From NCBI GenBank assembly GCA_047967505.1, contig CM106539.1: a DNA stretch of 64,000 bases; one strand, 5' to 3'. This document shows, in pieces, positions 1 to 11,000 of this stretch. The DNA is from Dipteris shenzhenensis. Lineage: Eukaryota > Polypodiophyta > Polypodiopsida > Gleicheniales. Position 1 is the stretch's first letter, and the number at the start of each line of letters is the position of its first letter. Both the position numbers and the translations under genes were made by a program. The notes below the pieces were generated by a model, which had not been told where the DNA came from, did no database searches, and was given only the letters and a program-made list of their open reading frames with translations.

Positions 1-115
1 CTAATCACAACATGAAGATTTACGCCCTTCTAATCACCTTGATGTACAAATCTCAACAAATCATGTTGATGTAGATTTATACCCCTTTAATCATCTTGAT
101 GTACAAATCTCAACA
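1..115. repeat. Short degenerate direct repeat
   Basis: The phrase CTTGATGTACAAATCTCAACAA occurs twice, near 41 and 94, in similar surroundings. Nothing else is recognised in 116-270. Confidence 0.5.
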
Positions 116-271
116 AGTGAATCTTGTGCATAGTTCTATGATTTGACTCTGCATGTTGGGGCTTTGCCTGGATCCAACTGAATGTTTGTGGGGTCTTTGT
201 CTAGCCAAGATTTATCATTTGAACGTCTATGTCTCAGACCTTCAGTTCTTTTTCTTATAATGTATTGAAAC

Positions 272-528
272 CAGCCTTCAGATAAACTAAAGGGCGGTAA
301 ATAAATATTAACCAGAAAGTAACAATATTTTAGTCACTTTGAAAATCATTTCAGCAACATTAAGAAAACTTAGAACCCACAATGGGAAGCTAGATTGCTC
401 CTGCTCAGAAACCGAACACCTGATCGGCCCCAAACTTTGCGCCCCTTTCAGTATTTCTTTGTTTCTTTCTTCAAAAGGCAAATTACAGCAAGGCTAAATG
501 CCCTTACACCTGTCCAAACACAGCCCAA
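272..528. repeat. Repeat R1, copy 1 (about 255 bp)
   Basis: From ATAAACTAAAGGGCGG to CCAAACACAGCCCA this matches 1810-2066 at roughly 80-85% by eye. The repeat family is not recognised. 529-839 holds no recognisable gene. Confidence 0.75.
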
Positions 529-839
529 CTGAGTCTCAACACTGGTAGGCACAAGCAACCTGCTACTCAGCAAATCCCTGGCTCAAAAAGGCATCCAAAT
601 CCAGTGCATAATCCGTGGCCAACAATTCCAAAAATCCCATCAACCCCTACAAGGCAGAATCACCCTCTTCCTAGTTGTCCAAGCATCAACCCCTTAGACT
701 CAAAGTTTGCACATGACCCGGAGCTGTTACTAGCAGCCCAACTCATCCACACAGATCTCACAGGCTGTTACTAGTGCCAAAACTTTGCTGCCCTCCTAGG
801 GATACTCTAGCTGACAGAGAAAAGAAGGCAACTCTCCAG

Positions 840-1255
840 AAAACAAGCAATGCATAACTAACATTGCAAAATGGGCAATGCATTGCAAAACAAACTATGC
901 ATAACTAACATTGCAGAACAAGAATGCAAAACCAACATTGCAAAACGAGCAATGAATTAACACATAACTAACGTTGCAGAACGAGCAATGCATAACCAGC
1001 AGCGCATAACAAGCACTACATAACCAACATTGCAAGAACGAGCAATGAATAACTAGCATTGCAGAACAAGCAGCACATAACCAACATTGCAAAACGAGCA
1101 AAGCATAACCAATAGTGCATAACAAGCACTGTATAACCAACATTGCAGAACGAGCAATGAATAACCAGCATTGCAGAACGAGCAACGCATAACTAACATT
1201 CCAGAACGAGCAATGCATAACCAGCAGTGCATACCAATGCATAACAACAGTGACT
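840..1255. repeat. Minisatellite of a roughly 29-bp GCATAAC..AACATTGCAGAACGAGCAAT unit
   Basis: Around fourteen diverged copies of a unit built from GCATAAC, AACATTGCA and GAACGAGCAAT. Because the unit carries no minus-strand stop, long Cys/Leu-rich open frames run through it. These are repeat artefacts, not genes. Confidence 0.85.
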
Positions 1256-1809
1256 AGTACACTGATCATAGAAGTCCCATGGCAAATATACCGTCAGCAA
1301 GCGGTACCTTAGGTGAGACATGACGTATCAACAAGTGACTTCTAAATAACTGAGCCTGTTTGTACCAAGGGAGTGGAGGCGCTACCCCCCTCTTGAGCAT
1401 CAGGCAATGCTCCATACCCCTTTGCTCTGCTGAGCTTGAAAGAGCCCAATCGTGGTCGGCTCAAACTGAAAAGTAGAGCTGCAACACTGAGGTGAATCTG
1501 CCATTTCACCATCCTCCATCCACTTCGCATCCAATATCCCTAGATAGGGACGGGAAACTCTACCTCTTAACTTTTCTTTTCCTATGTGCCAATACTTGTT
1601 CTAAAACCAAGATCTCATCCTGTTCCTCCAAACCTTCAGCCTTTGGCTTTTCCTTCATATGGCATATCCTTTGGCACATTCACTGCACAACATCTTGGCT
1701 GAATTCTCTTGACTGTAATTCATTTCCAGCAAATGGTACTCACCCTAGCAACAACCACAGGCTTAGCTCTTGAGAAAGATGGTGATATCCCGGCAACGGA
1801 ACCATTGAA
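1256..1809. other. Intronic sequence, nothing recognised
   Basis: Non-coding by inspection. Short open frames on both strands show no motif. It lies in intron 8 of CFAP58. Confidence 0.5.
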
Positions 1810-2066
1810 AGCATCCTTCAAATAAACTAAAGAGCAGTAAATGAATATTAACCAGCAAGTACCAATATTTCAGCCACTTAGAAAATAATTTTAGCAACGC
1901 CAAGAGAACACAGAACCCACAACGGGGAGCTAGATTGTTCCTACTCAAAAAACGGACACTCGATTGGCCCCAAACTTCACGCCCTTTTCAGTATTTCTTT
2001 ATTTCTTTATTCAGAAGGAAAAATTACAGCAAGGCTAGATGCGCTTGCACTATGTCCAAACACAGC
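1810..2066. repeat. Repeat R1, copy 2, ending at a non-LTR tail
   Basis: Second copy of the 272-528 repeat. Similarity stops at CACAGCCC, exactly where the 5'-truncated non-LTR tail (2065-2185) begins, so that tail probably inserted here. Confidence 0.7.
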
Positions 2067-2185
2067 CCTTTGCTTCAGCCCACAATGGCTTGTATGAGTT
2101 ACTTTCTTGATTGTACTTTGTCTCAAAGGCTCGTGAGGCCTTTTGAAGACGTTGATACAACTTTCTTTCTTTCTTTCTCTAAAGG
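2065..2185 (+). mobile_element. 5'-truncated non-LTR retrotransposon, 3' tail only
   Basis: AGCCCTTTGCTTCAG..CACAATGGCTTGTATG through GAAGACGTTGATACA and a (TTTC)n tail matches 40255-40370, the 3' end of the second non-LTR copy. Only about 120 bp of the 3' UTR is present, typical of 5' truncation during target-primed reverse transcription. Confidence 0.7.
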
Positions 2186-2324
2186 TGAAAGTAATGCCCT
2201 GCCTGGCTCATCATGACCAAGAAGACCAGTGTACTGGGCTTCGAGGATCCACTGAAGATTCTACATTGTAGAATTCAAAGGAGCAGGAATAATAGTTTGC
2301 ACCCTTTGACGTTTCTCTCTCTCT

Positions 2325-5285
2325 TTGCAAATGATGCCTTTCTCTCTCTCTCCCCTCCTTGCCGAAACCAAGAGAGACTACAAGTGGTTGGTTAGGCGCA
2401 AGAAACGCCAATTTCTAGCCCGGAATGAGGAGGAGCTGAGAAGCTTGCTTTTCAGCTATGACTCCAAGGAATTCTGGAGAAAATTCCTCCGCTCGAAGTC
2501 TCAGAGCCCCCTCACAGATCCACGTGTCTGGTCTGCATACACTTCAGCTCTATACGATGTTCCAGATCAGCCAGCCATCGGATTATCCCATTCCCCTAGG
2601 CCAGCTTCATCTAGTCTCTTCACACCAGAGAGTGTCCGTGCAGCAGTCCACCGATTGAAGAACGGGAGAGCTAAGGATCATGATGGATTGCAAGCGGAGT
2701 ATGTAATCCATGGGATTGATGCCTTAGATTTTGTTCTTTCCCGTCTCTTCAATGAGTCTGTTTGTACAGGCCTACCACAGTCCTAGTTAGGCAATACCAT
2801 AGTACCTATCCACAAGTCGGGGGACCCTATGGAGCCGTCGAATCACAGACCATCATGATTGGCCACGTTATGGCCAAGATCTATGCATCAGTTTTGGAAA
2901 GCTGTATAAATGACCATGCCGAGACGACAGGACTCAGAGCCAGAGCGCAGGCTGGATTTCGCAGGGATCATTCGACACTTGACCACATCCTCACACTCAG
3001 GGCACTGGTAGAGGAGGCGAAGTCACGAAGGCAACGGCTTTATTGTTGCTTCGTGGACTTCAGGAAGGCATTTGACACAGTTCCGCGATTCAGATTGTTT
3101 CAAAGGATTCGCCAGATGGGCTTCAGTGGAGAGATATAGTGGGCTATCATGGCTTTGTATGAGAGGGTCACTGGTCGGGTTCGGACACGTGAGGGGCTCT
3201 CAGAGGAGGTATGCAGCACGATTGGGGTGAAGCAGGGTTGCCCGCTCTCTCCTACTCTCTTTGGATTATATATTGATGAGCTAGAGATGTTTATACAGAT
3301 GACAAGCGGTGTGGGCTCTACTCTCTCAGGATCCTCCATTCCTATCCTCCTGTATGCGGACGATGTGGTTCTCATTTCCTCTACTCCTCAGGGCCTCCAG
3401 GCACATATTGAGGCACTCCACAGGTTTTGCCAGGACAAGGGGTTGACCGTAAACCTTGGCAAGACCAAGGTTATGGTTTTCAACACCTCTGATCGTATTT
3501 ACAGCACGGATGAGTTTTGCTTCACTTATGACGAACAGCCCATTGAGCTTGTTAGAGAGTACACTTATTTGGGGGCAGTTTTCAGGGGACCGGTTTTCAC
3601 CATGACATATGCAGCACGAGATAGGATTAGTAAAGGGTATGCTTCGTTGGCTCATCTTGAGCGTCAGTGTTTTCAGTCCCACTTTCAGCATCCCGATACG
3701 AAATCCTTGCTTTTTGATACATTGGTGAGACCAGCTGCGATGTATGCAGCTCCTTTCTGGGCAGGAGACCTCGGCGCTACAGATTGGAGACGAGTAGAGA
3801 GGTTACAGATCGTCATGTTCTCTCGGCTCATTAGGGCCAAGGCTACAGTTCCGCACGAGATCATGCTAGCAGAGTTTGGAGCTACTCCCCTTGCATTGGA
3901 TGCAGCGTTTCAGTCGGTCATGTATTTGCATAGGGTTAGGGAGTTTGAGACTCAGCAGCAGGCAGAGCTCGGTTGCCATGGTTAGCACTTGCATCTTCTA
4001 TGGAGTTGGCACGATCTGGGGCCCGCGATACTGCTGGTACTTCAGACTCACTAGGTGGCTCACATCTCTTGGACTAGACATGGATAGACTGCCTCCCTTC
4101 CGATACAGCATAGATGCCCCTCATCTCGAGTTGACTCGCCACGAGCTTAGCCAGGTCACGAGAGCAGACTTGCTGCAGCTTCATACGTATCGCACTTGGA
4201 TTTATCCCACGCAGCTTCCGACGAAGATGGCCACATATCGTGACCACTTCCTTCGGATCTCAGAGGATGGATTTGTCATTCCACCAGGCTATACAAGTAT
4301 CCACATGTCCCACTCACTGAGGATTGCCCTTGGCCAGCTTAGAGTCTCTTCGCATCAGCTCGAGATAGAGGCTGGTAGGATGCGACGCATGGAGGATGGA
4401 CGGCGACCAGGCCGAGAGACCAGGATCTGCCCTTGTTGCACCATGGGAGAGGTGGAGTCAGAGGAGCACTTCGTTTGCAGATGCCCGCTATATTATGAGC
4501 TCAGAGGTAGATTCCACTGTCTCTTCACGGATGGCTTTGGACCTCTCTCACGAGTGATGGACTACGAGGATCAGCATTGCCTAGCTCTTTATGTAAGGGA
4601 GGCCACTATGCTTCGACGAGACTACCTCAGAGACCATCAGCACAGACCGGAGCGTGATAGAGCCCAGCCTGATAGAGCTCAGGCACACGCTATACCAGAG
4701 AACAGAGACCAGGAGGAGCACGAGGAGGTCAGAGCTCACACAGGACACATGCCTCCACCCTGTGGATGTACATATGAGATGGTTTGTAGATGCCGCAGGA
4801 TCTTGTTACATAGGGGACGTACTCGTCGCTTCATCTCCAGACGATCCAGGATGATGGCAGCTTTTCGGAGGAGACTTACTCATGGAGATCTCGCCCCACC
4901 AACCGCTCACCTCACCTTTGCTCAGATTTGTACTCTCATAGCAGGAGGCAGAGTCGATGGACAGGATTTCCAGTATTATTTTGGTTCTCAGACTCCGTGA
5001 CACCTGGACTTGTATCTTTGCATTGGCATATTGTACTCATCCCCCCATTTTGCACCCAGGGGCGGTTTCCTTGCATCTAGTTTACTTTGTATTTAGGCTC
5101 AGATTTGACATTATGTACTTTCACTTGCATTGTATTGCGTAGCACTTAGATGATATTCGACGATGCCTCTTCTTTGTGGCACGTTGATTTTGTGCTATCT
5201 TGTATGCAGAGTTCTTGATGTCCCATGGGCCCATTTTGGCCTTTAGTGGACAATAATACACTTTCTTTCTCTCTCTCTGCAAGAT
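2325..5285 (+). mobile_element. Non-LTR retrotransposon copy 1 (RT to 3' tail)
   Basis: Contains the pol C-terminal part (2364-5000), an untranslated 3' region and a T-rich tail with AATACACTTTCTTTCTCTC near 5250-5280. The endonuclease and 5' end are absent, so it is 5' truncated. It sits antisense inside CFAP58 intron 8. The clade cannot be set by eye. Confidence 0.85.
2364..5000 (+). pseudogene. Non-LTR reverse transcriptase with C-terminal Cys/His motif, broken
   Basis: Starts in the linker before the RT (RRKKRQFLARNEEELR). RT blocks follow: [64 protein letters not shown], the catalytic YADDVVLIS (YADD at 3353-3364) and LGKTKVMVFN. Towards the C-terminus lies CPCCTMGEVESEEHFVCRC, like the zf-RVT finger at the end of many plant non-LTR pols, then an extra cluster CGCTYEMVCRC near 4758. 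The frame shifts near 2854 and between about 3960 and 4040, and an in-frame TAG lies at 3137-3139 (probably a lost Trp). All catalytic RT residues are present. Copy 2 is at 37.5-40.4 kb. Confidence 0.85.
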
Positions 5286-5532
5286 CATGATCAAGGAGAC
5301 CATTGTGTCATAGGCTTCAAGGGAGCACTAAAGATGATCTGCACTATAGTATTCAAAGGAGCAAGAAGGATGGTTTCCTACCAATAAGATACCAACCTAG
5401 AAAGGCCTTTATTTCCCTAAGATTCATAGGTCTTGGAGGAGGAATGTACCAAATGTGTAGGAGCCAAAACTCAAAAATATGTGGCCCCACTATGTCCATT
5501 CCATGGTGTCTATGCTCTAGACAGACACACTA
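5001..5532. other. Non-LTR 3' UTR and flank
   Basis: The 3' UTR runs to about 5285. The next 80 bases (ATGATCAAGGAGACC to CAAAGGAGCAAGAAGG) resemble 2213-2290, which follows the other tail at 2185. Then nothing is recognised. Confidence 0.5.
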
Positions 5533-6320
5533 GATGTTGGATTTATTTTTGGCCACTGCTCTTTTCATAAACTCATCTCAATGGGAGTGGGGTTTACTGC
5601 CCAATGGCTCTTCTCCTACCGGGATGAAACCCAGCGCTCTTCAACAACCAGCACTCCTAAGCTAGATCCATGAACTACTTAGAGGATGCACACCCTCCAA
5701 GTCACAATCAAAGGAAGGAATCCGAGCATATATTGTTTTCCAACACTTTTAAGAGCTGACATTGTGGACACTTTGATGGTGGGGGACGGATAGAGTGGTT
5801 TCAACTAGGAGGAGGGTATTTCTTAGTTAATGGAGAACAACCCTTTCTTTTATAAGTCTTCCTCTGGCATACTCGGCATTTTCAGCCAAAGTCTTGGCCC
5901 TTTCAGACTTTAAATGGTCATTTAATGCCATGAGTCCTCTCATGCTGCGCATGATGTATTTTTACCTTGGGTGATTTACTATGGGTGTTTTCTCTCATAC
6001 TTAATAGGAGTTACTGACATCTGATTTGTTGTTGTCTAGTGTGCATGGTGGAGGCCTACGGGAGTATGCCACCAAATGTGGTCCCTTTAAAATCTCTAAC
6101 CCTATCAATGACATGAGTGGTATATCTAGGACCTAGGATCTAACTACCATTCTTAGAACCATTTCGTAATCCTAACCACCAATCAAATTGATGAACTAAG
6201 GTCATGGATGGTATATCTAGGACCCTAAGGTCTAACTACTGCTCTTAGAAGCATTTGATAATCCTAACCACCAACAAATTGATAAACTAAATTCATAGTT
6301 CATTACTCACTTTTCCAACA
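5533..6320 (-). repeat. Candidate 3' LTR of a decayed copia element (minus)
   Basis: Bounded by inverted TGTTGGA/TCCAACA. On the minus strand it is preceded by GAAGGGGAG, a good polypurine tract, and then by copia RNase H homology. Inside, a segment of about 94 bp repeats (from GGTATATCTAGGACC, about 6117 and 6211). The left end is less certain than the right; no partner LTR was found. Confidence 0.5.
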
Positions 6321-6384
6321 CTCCCCTTCACGAACAATGGACTTAGATTAAAACCCAAGTATAAAAGCATTATTTTGCTTAACT

Positions 6385-6727
6385 CTGGCAAGAGGATTAG
6401 TTTAAAAATCTACTTCTTACATACGAATTGATGTTATGTTTAATACAACCATGAAATATTGGATCCTTGGCAAGTTTGATAGAACTATAGCCATTTGTAT
6501 ATAAAAGAGTTGGTCCTTTTTGTTCAAGTCCAATATGTTTTTAGGATTCTTCTTCACTAGATAGCTTCACAAGTTGCATTTGATGTTCCACTATATTCAG
6601 ACTCCATAGACAATAGACAAACAACACTTCCCTTCTTGCTACTCGATGATATCAGTGCAGATTCAATATTGAGGCAATATCAAGTTGATATATTGTCATC
6701 TGGACAAGTAGCCCAATCACTATATCC
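6385..6727 (-). pseudogene. Ty1/copia RNase H fragment, decayed
   Basis: The minus strand reads GYSDWATCPDDNIST, then SSSKKGSV, MESEYSGTSNATCEA and KKNPKNI, in the order of the copia RNase H (usual YSDSDWAG, SSKKQS, EAEY). Several stops and frameshifts interrupt it. It lies just 5' of the polypurine tract and candidate LTR. Confidence 0.65.
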
Positions 6728-7095
6728 ATGTGTTCATGACTCATGGGTTGACAAGACCTATGAGCTTATGAAGAAACATTATGTGGCACATTTCTTGCTG
6801 TGGCCACTCAGTAAGCCTTGTTTGATAATGTTGCTGGTACAATCTCAATGCTTCCAATTCTCCAAGAACTCAAAAAAAAAAAGCTATATGCCGAAACTTG
6901 CAAAACTGTCAGATTAAATACCCTTAAGGCATGCACCTCTATATACACTTCCCTGGCAATATCATGCACTTTATTGTGACAGCCACACTGCATGACCTGC
7001 CACGTTCTCTGCCTTCTCCTTACATCTGGGACAGACCAACAGTGTGACTCAGGAATTTCCAAAATTGCTTTTTTTCTGCAAAAGAGAGAGGCTGA

Positions 7096-7231
7096 TAGCT
7101 CTGAACAGCAGTGCTGACAGTGCGATAAGTGAAAGTCGTCCATCATGTACAAATTGCGTGGTATAGCTCTGCACAGCAGTGCTGAGAGTGCGATAAGTGA
7201 AAGTCTTCCATCATGTACAAATTGCGTGGTA
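7096..7231. repeat. 68-bp tandem duplication
   Basis: TAGCTCTG..CAGTGCTGA..GTGCGATAAGTGAAAGTC occurs twice head to tail with three differences. Confidence 0.85.
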
Positions 7232-7280
7232 TAATGGCGGTAAAATAGCTGCATCAGGACAATCCCTTGACAGCGTCCCA

Positions 7281-7330
<50 letters not shown>
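7281..7330. repeat. (AG)n microsatellite
   Basis: About 25 AG units. 7332-7808 has no recognised feature; a short TCCACACATAGTCCTTGAAA phrase repeats near 7489 and 7523. Confidence 0.95.
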
Positions 7331-7336
<6 letters not shown>

Positions 7337-7808
7337 CTACTTATATGGAAGGGAGACAGATGAAAGGTAAGGGAAGAAAGAGTGTACAAGGAAACTAAAA
7401 GCAAGCAATCAGGGAAAGGGATCAACGGCAAGTGAGGAAGAAGGCAATGACACTGGGAAAGCTCACACTAGCAGCTCACAAAGAAGTCCACACATAGTCC
7501 TTGAAATGTAAGCCTCCCATTCCACACATAGTCCTTGAAAGCTCTTAAGGAGCTATCCAAAACACAAGGCAAAACAAAGTCTTCAACTCTTTGTGAAGAT
7601 TTTCTAATGTATATGACCTGAGAAATTATCATTCATGCCATCATTGCATTCCTCCATCTAAACAAACCAAATGTGAGAGCTGAATTGGAATGGTATATTA
7701 AAGCTCACTGACTGAAGGGGGACCCGAGCTAAAACACATGCATTATTTCAAAACTTATAGATTCTTGAATGGCACTATCTTTAAAATTATCCAAGAAATA
7801 AATCTTAC

Positions 7809-8009
7809 TTGTGTCTTCAACTTGTTTAGTACATCACGCTCACGGAGAAGCTCTTCTTGTCGCTTTCGTTCTTGCTCGGCTAGTTTTTTTTGCACTTCCA
7901 CTTCTCTTGTCATACTTTGAATTTCGTTTCGTATTTCTTCTCGCTGGCTTTCTGCTTCTTCCTTTAGTTTCTCTACTGCTTTCAGCTTGAGTACAGTTGC
8001 TTCTCTGAT
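7809..8009 (-). CDS. CFAP58: CFAP58 exon 8, last exon found in the window
   Basis: The acceptor is GCTGCCCAG. There are 67 codons, [20 protein letters not shown] to [14 protein letters not shown], with donor GTAAGA, phase 0. VNK from exon 7 joins IRE here exactly as in animal homologues, so no exon is missing within intron 7. Confidence 0.9.
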
Positions 8010-11000
8010 CTGGGCAGCAATATTCAAATCCGGAAGTTATACACCAATCACATCATCCAGTGCAAATGCAATTAAAGTGCACTTGATGCATTTACCTGGA
8101 AATCAGCATCTGCTAAGAACAGTAGGCCTTTTCTTTCTCTCCTTATATATTTTGCACTATGTCAAACATTGCCTTTCCAACTGCATCTAGACATCATATG
8201 GAGTATAGCTGCTATAGTAATGGTGTTGGCATATAACCTAATGTTTTGGGTTTTCCACTTTGCTGATATTTTATGAGGGTCCAATGTGAAAATCTAGACA
8301 TCATATGGAGTATAGTTGCTATAGTAACAGTGTTGACATATAACCTACAGTAATGGTGTTGACATCTAGACATCATATGGAGTACAGTTGCTATAGTAAT
8401 GGTGTTGGCATATAACCTAATGTTTTCCGCTTTCCACTTTGCTGAGATTTTATGAGGGTCAATGTCAATGTGGGACCCGTAATATAATGCTACTTCAACT
8501 AGTGGTGATTAGGGGCATTTAGAATCATGCATCTAAAGTTACTGCTTTGCAAAATTTATAAGAATATTCCAACAAAAGATACTCACAGGCATGATTCCAC
8601 AGAGGGTTACTAGCTATAAACAGGCTATATTGAATGTATTAAAGATGTGCAATTGGAGGGTTTGGCAGGACATGCGGAAGTTAGCACACGGGTCTCTACA
8701 TCATCGACATCCACGTTGACAGATAAATGAGATAGAGGAGCGAAAATAGTCAAGTTCAAAGAACCTACTTGCAGAATGCAAGAAATAATTGCAAGCCCTC
8801 CTAACATCCTTTATGTAGTTTCTTCCCAGCTTTCTTTTTAACGTTTTCGCATCCAAAATTTAGGCTAAAAGGCATCAACACAGTAGCATTCAATGCCCAC
8901 TGTACAATGACACACGCCTTCAAAGCAATATTCAGTGTCACTCAAGGCCCCCTCCGAGGCCCATATTGGGATAATTTAATCTCCTATACATGTCACCTGT
9001 CCCGGAAAACCTTCAAAAGCCTAACAACACTAAGTCCATTAGCGCATTCTCAACACCAGATCATTAATAGTCCTTGAAGAATGCTAGATGTTCAGCATTA
9101 GGGAGAATGCCTCTCTCACAGCATATACAATGAAAGTGTGGGACATCCCCCAAGCTAATATCAAACAATAATACATATCCAAGTATCCACCTCCAAGACG
9201 CATACAAGAAAGCATCAAAGCATCAACATGGACAACTGTTCTGATGCAGAAAATTAGGTCTCCTGCATGTCCAATTACTTGTACGCAAACTAGCCACAAT
9301 AATGATCTATGTTGCAAGCGAGTGGAGCTATGTGCAAGCGACCCTGCTTCAACTACTCACTCCTATGTGCAAGTGGAGCTATGTGCAAGCCACCCTGCTT
9401 CAACTAGCCACAATAATGATCTATATTGCAAGCGACTGGTGCTATGTGCAAGCCACCCTGCTTCAACTACTCACTCCTCAAGAACACCCGAAGACATAAT
9501 CACCATCTAAAGGATGATACACTGTCCGGCAACTGCTTACCCGAACAACTGTGACCAGGATGAATAACTCATGTTTTCGTGATACTTCTAAAATTGAGTA
9601 TTAAAACTTTCTCACAAAACTGACGGCTAGCTGAGGATGCAATGAATAGAAAATATTGGAGATATCATAGCCAAAGAGTATTGGTGTGTAATACTAGGTG
9701 ATCTAGTACTAGTCTATGTGTGTGAGTGCCACGTGTCATCATGGGACTTATCCCATAGGTGCAAGTGTGTGAGTGAGTAGCCTATATAAGGCTTGTACTT
9801 CACATGTCTTGTGATATACTTGATGAATGAATGAAAGCCTTCTTCATGTCTTCATTTGAGCATTATTTCCTCACATCCTAACTCTCTCTCTCTCTCTCTC
9901 CCTTCACCATGTTTCTAACATGGTATCAGAACCACCTTTCATAGCTGTCACGCCACCCTTGCCCTAACCTTAATTCGTCAACCTTGCCCTAACCCTAATT
10001 CCTGCAACTTACAACTCCATAGCCCTGCTTTACCTCCTCCATAGCTACTCCACCTCCGTTTTCTGTCCTTGCTTTTGCTGGTCGGCACTTCCTGCAAGAG
10101 GCGCCTGCACGTGTGGCTCCCCAAGGAAGCTTTGGATCTCTCCATCGCCGAAATCAGGGTTTCTAAGCTGCTGCTGCATAGCCGTCTGCAACGGAGCATT
10201 TTCGGAGGTTTTCAATGCCAAGAACAGGCTTTTATTACTGCTGCTATGTAGTTGGCCACCTGAGAGCACTCTCTGCAGCATTTCGAGTCATTTGAGGGCC
10301 TTTTCGAGCAGTCTCTTGGCTTCCAACACATCTACTACAGCCAATTTTCAGACTAGTGTCCTGCTACACATTTTGGTGCTGTTCTAGGGAGCCGCCCTGC
10401 ACATTGGTGACCAGCCTTTGCACGTCAGGGTGCCCTAGTGAGCTGCTTTGCAGATGTCGGACCTGCTACACCACATTAGGCTGCTGTCCACTCTCACGAA
10501 GCTGTTTTCAATCATGACCTCTTTGTCTTCAAGTTCTATCCTCGTGGAGAAGTTTAAAGGGGAAGGTTTTCCCACCTGGCAAACCAAAATGCAGCTTCTC
10601 CTTATGCGTGAAGGAGTTTGGGATGTTGTTGAGGATGACCACGTTGAGTTACTTGATCAACAACACCAAAAGATTGGAAGCAGCACAATGCTAAGGCCAT
10701 TGCCCTCATTGGTCTTTGCTTAGCTGACTCTCTCATCCATCATGTGGGTTTCAAGTCAATAGCTAAGCAGATTTGGAGTCGCCTCGAGACCTTTGGTAAT
10801 AAAATCACCAACTCTAAAGTCTTTTTGAAGGTCAAATTTTATGATCTGAAAATGGAAGAGAGTGATGAGTTGAGTGATCATCTAGACCGGTTTCAAACTC
10901 TTGTCAACAACTTTCAAGTTTGAAAAGTGTCCTTGATGATGAAGATGAGATGGCTGTCCTTATGAAGAGTATGCATGGCATTTCTCACTTTGAGCACACT

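Noticed and set aside
895-1269. 124-codon Cys/Leu-rich minus-strand ORF
   Set aside because: It lies wholly in a 29-bp minisatellite whose unit lacks stops; the protein is a repeat translation.
6808-7431. 207-codon minus-strand ORF as a gene or CFAP58 exon
   Set aside because: It runs through the (AG)n microsatellite and the 68-bp duplication, and has no coiled-coil or family similarity.
1-7808. Further CFAP58 exons to the left
   Set aside because: No segment with the expected coiled-coil blocks and splice sites was found; the next exons must lie outside the window.
9950-10010. CCCTAACC words as telomeric repeat
   Set aside because: Only two imperfect copies, in a copia leader.
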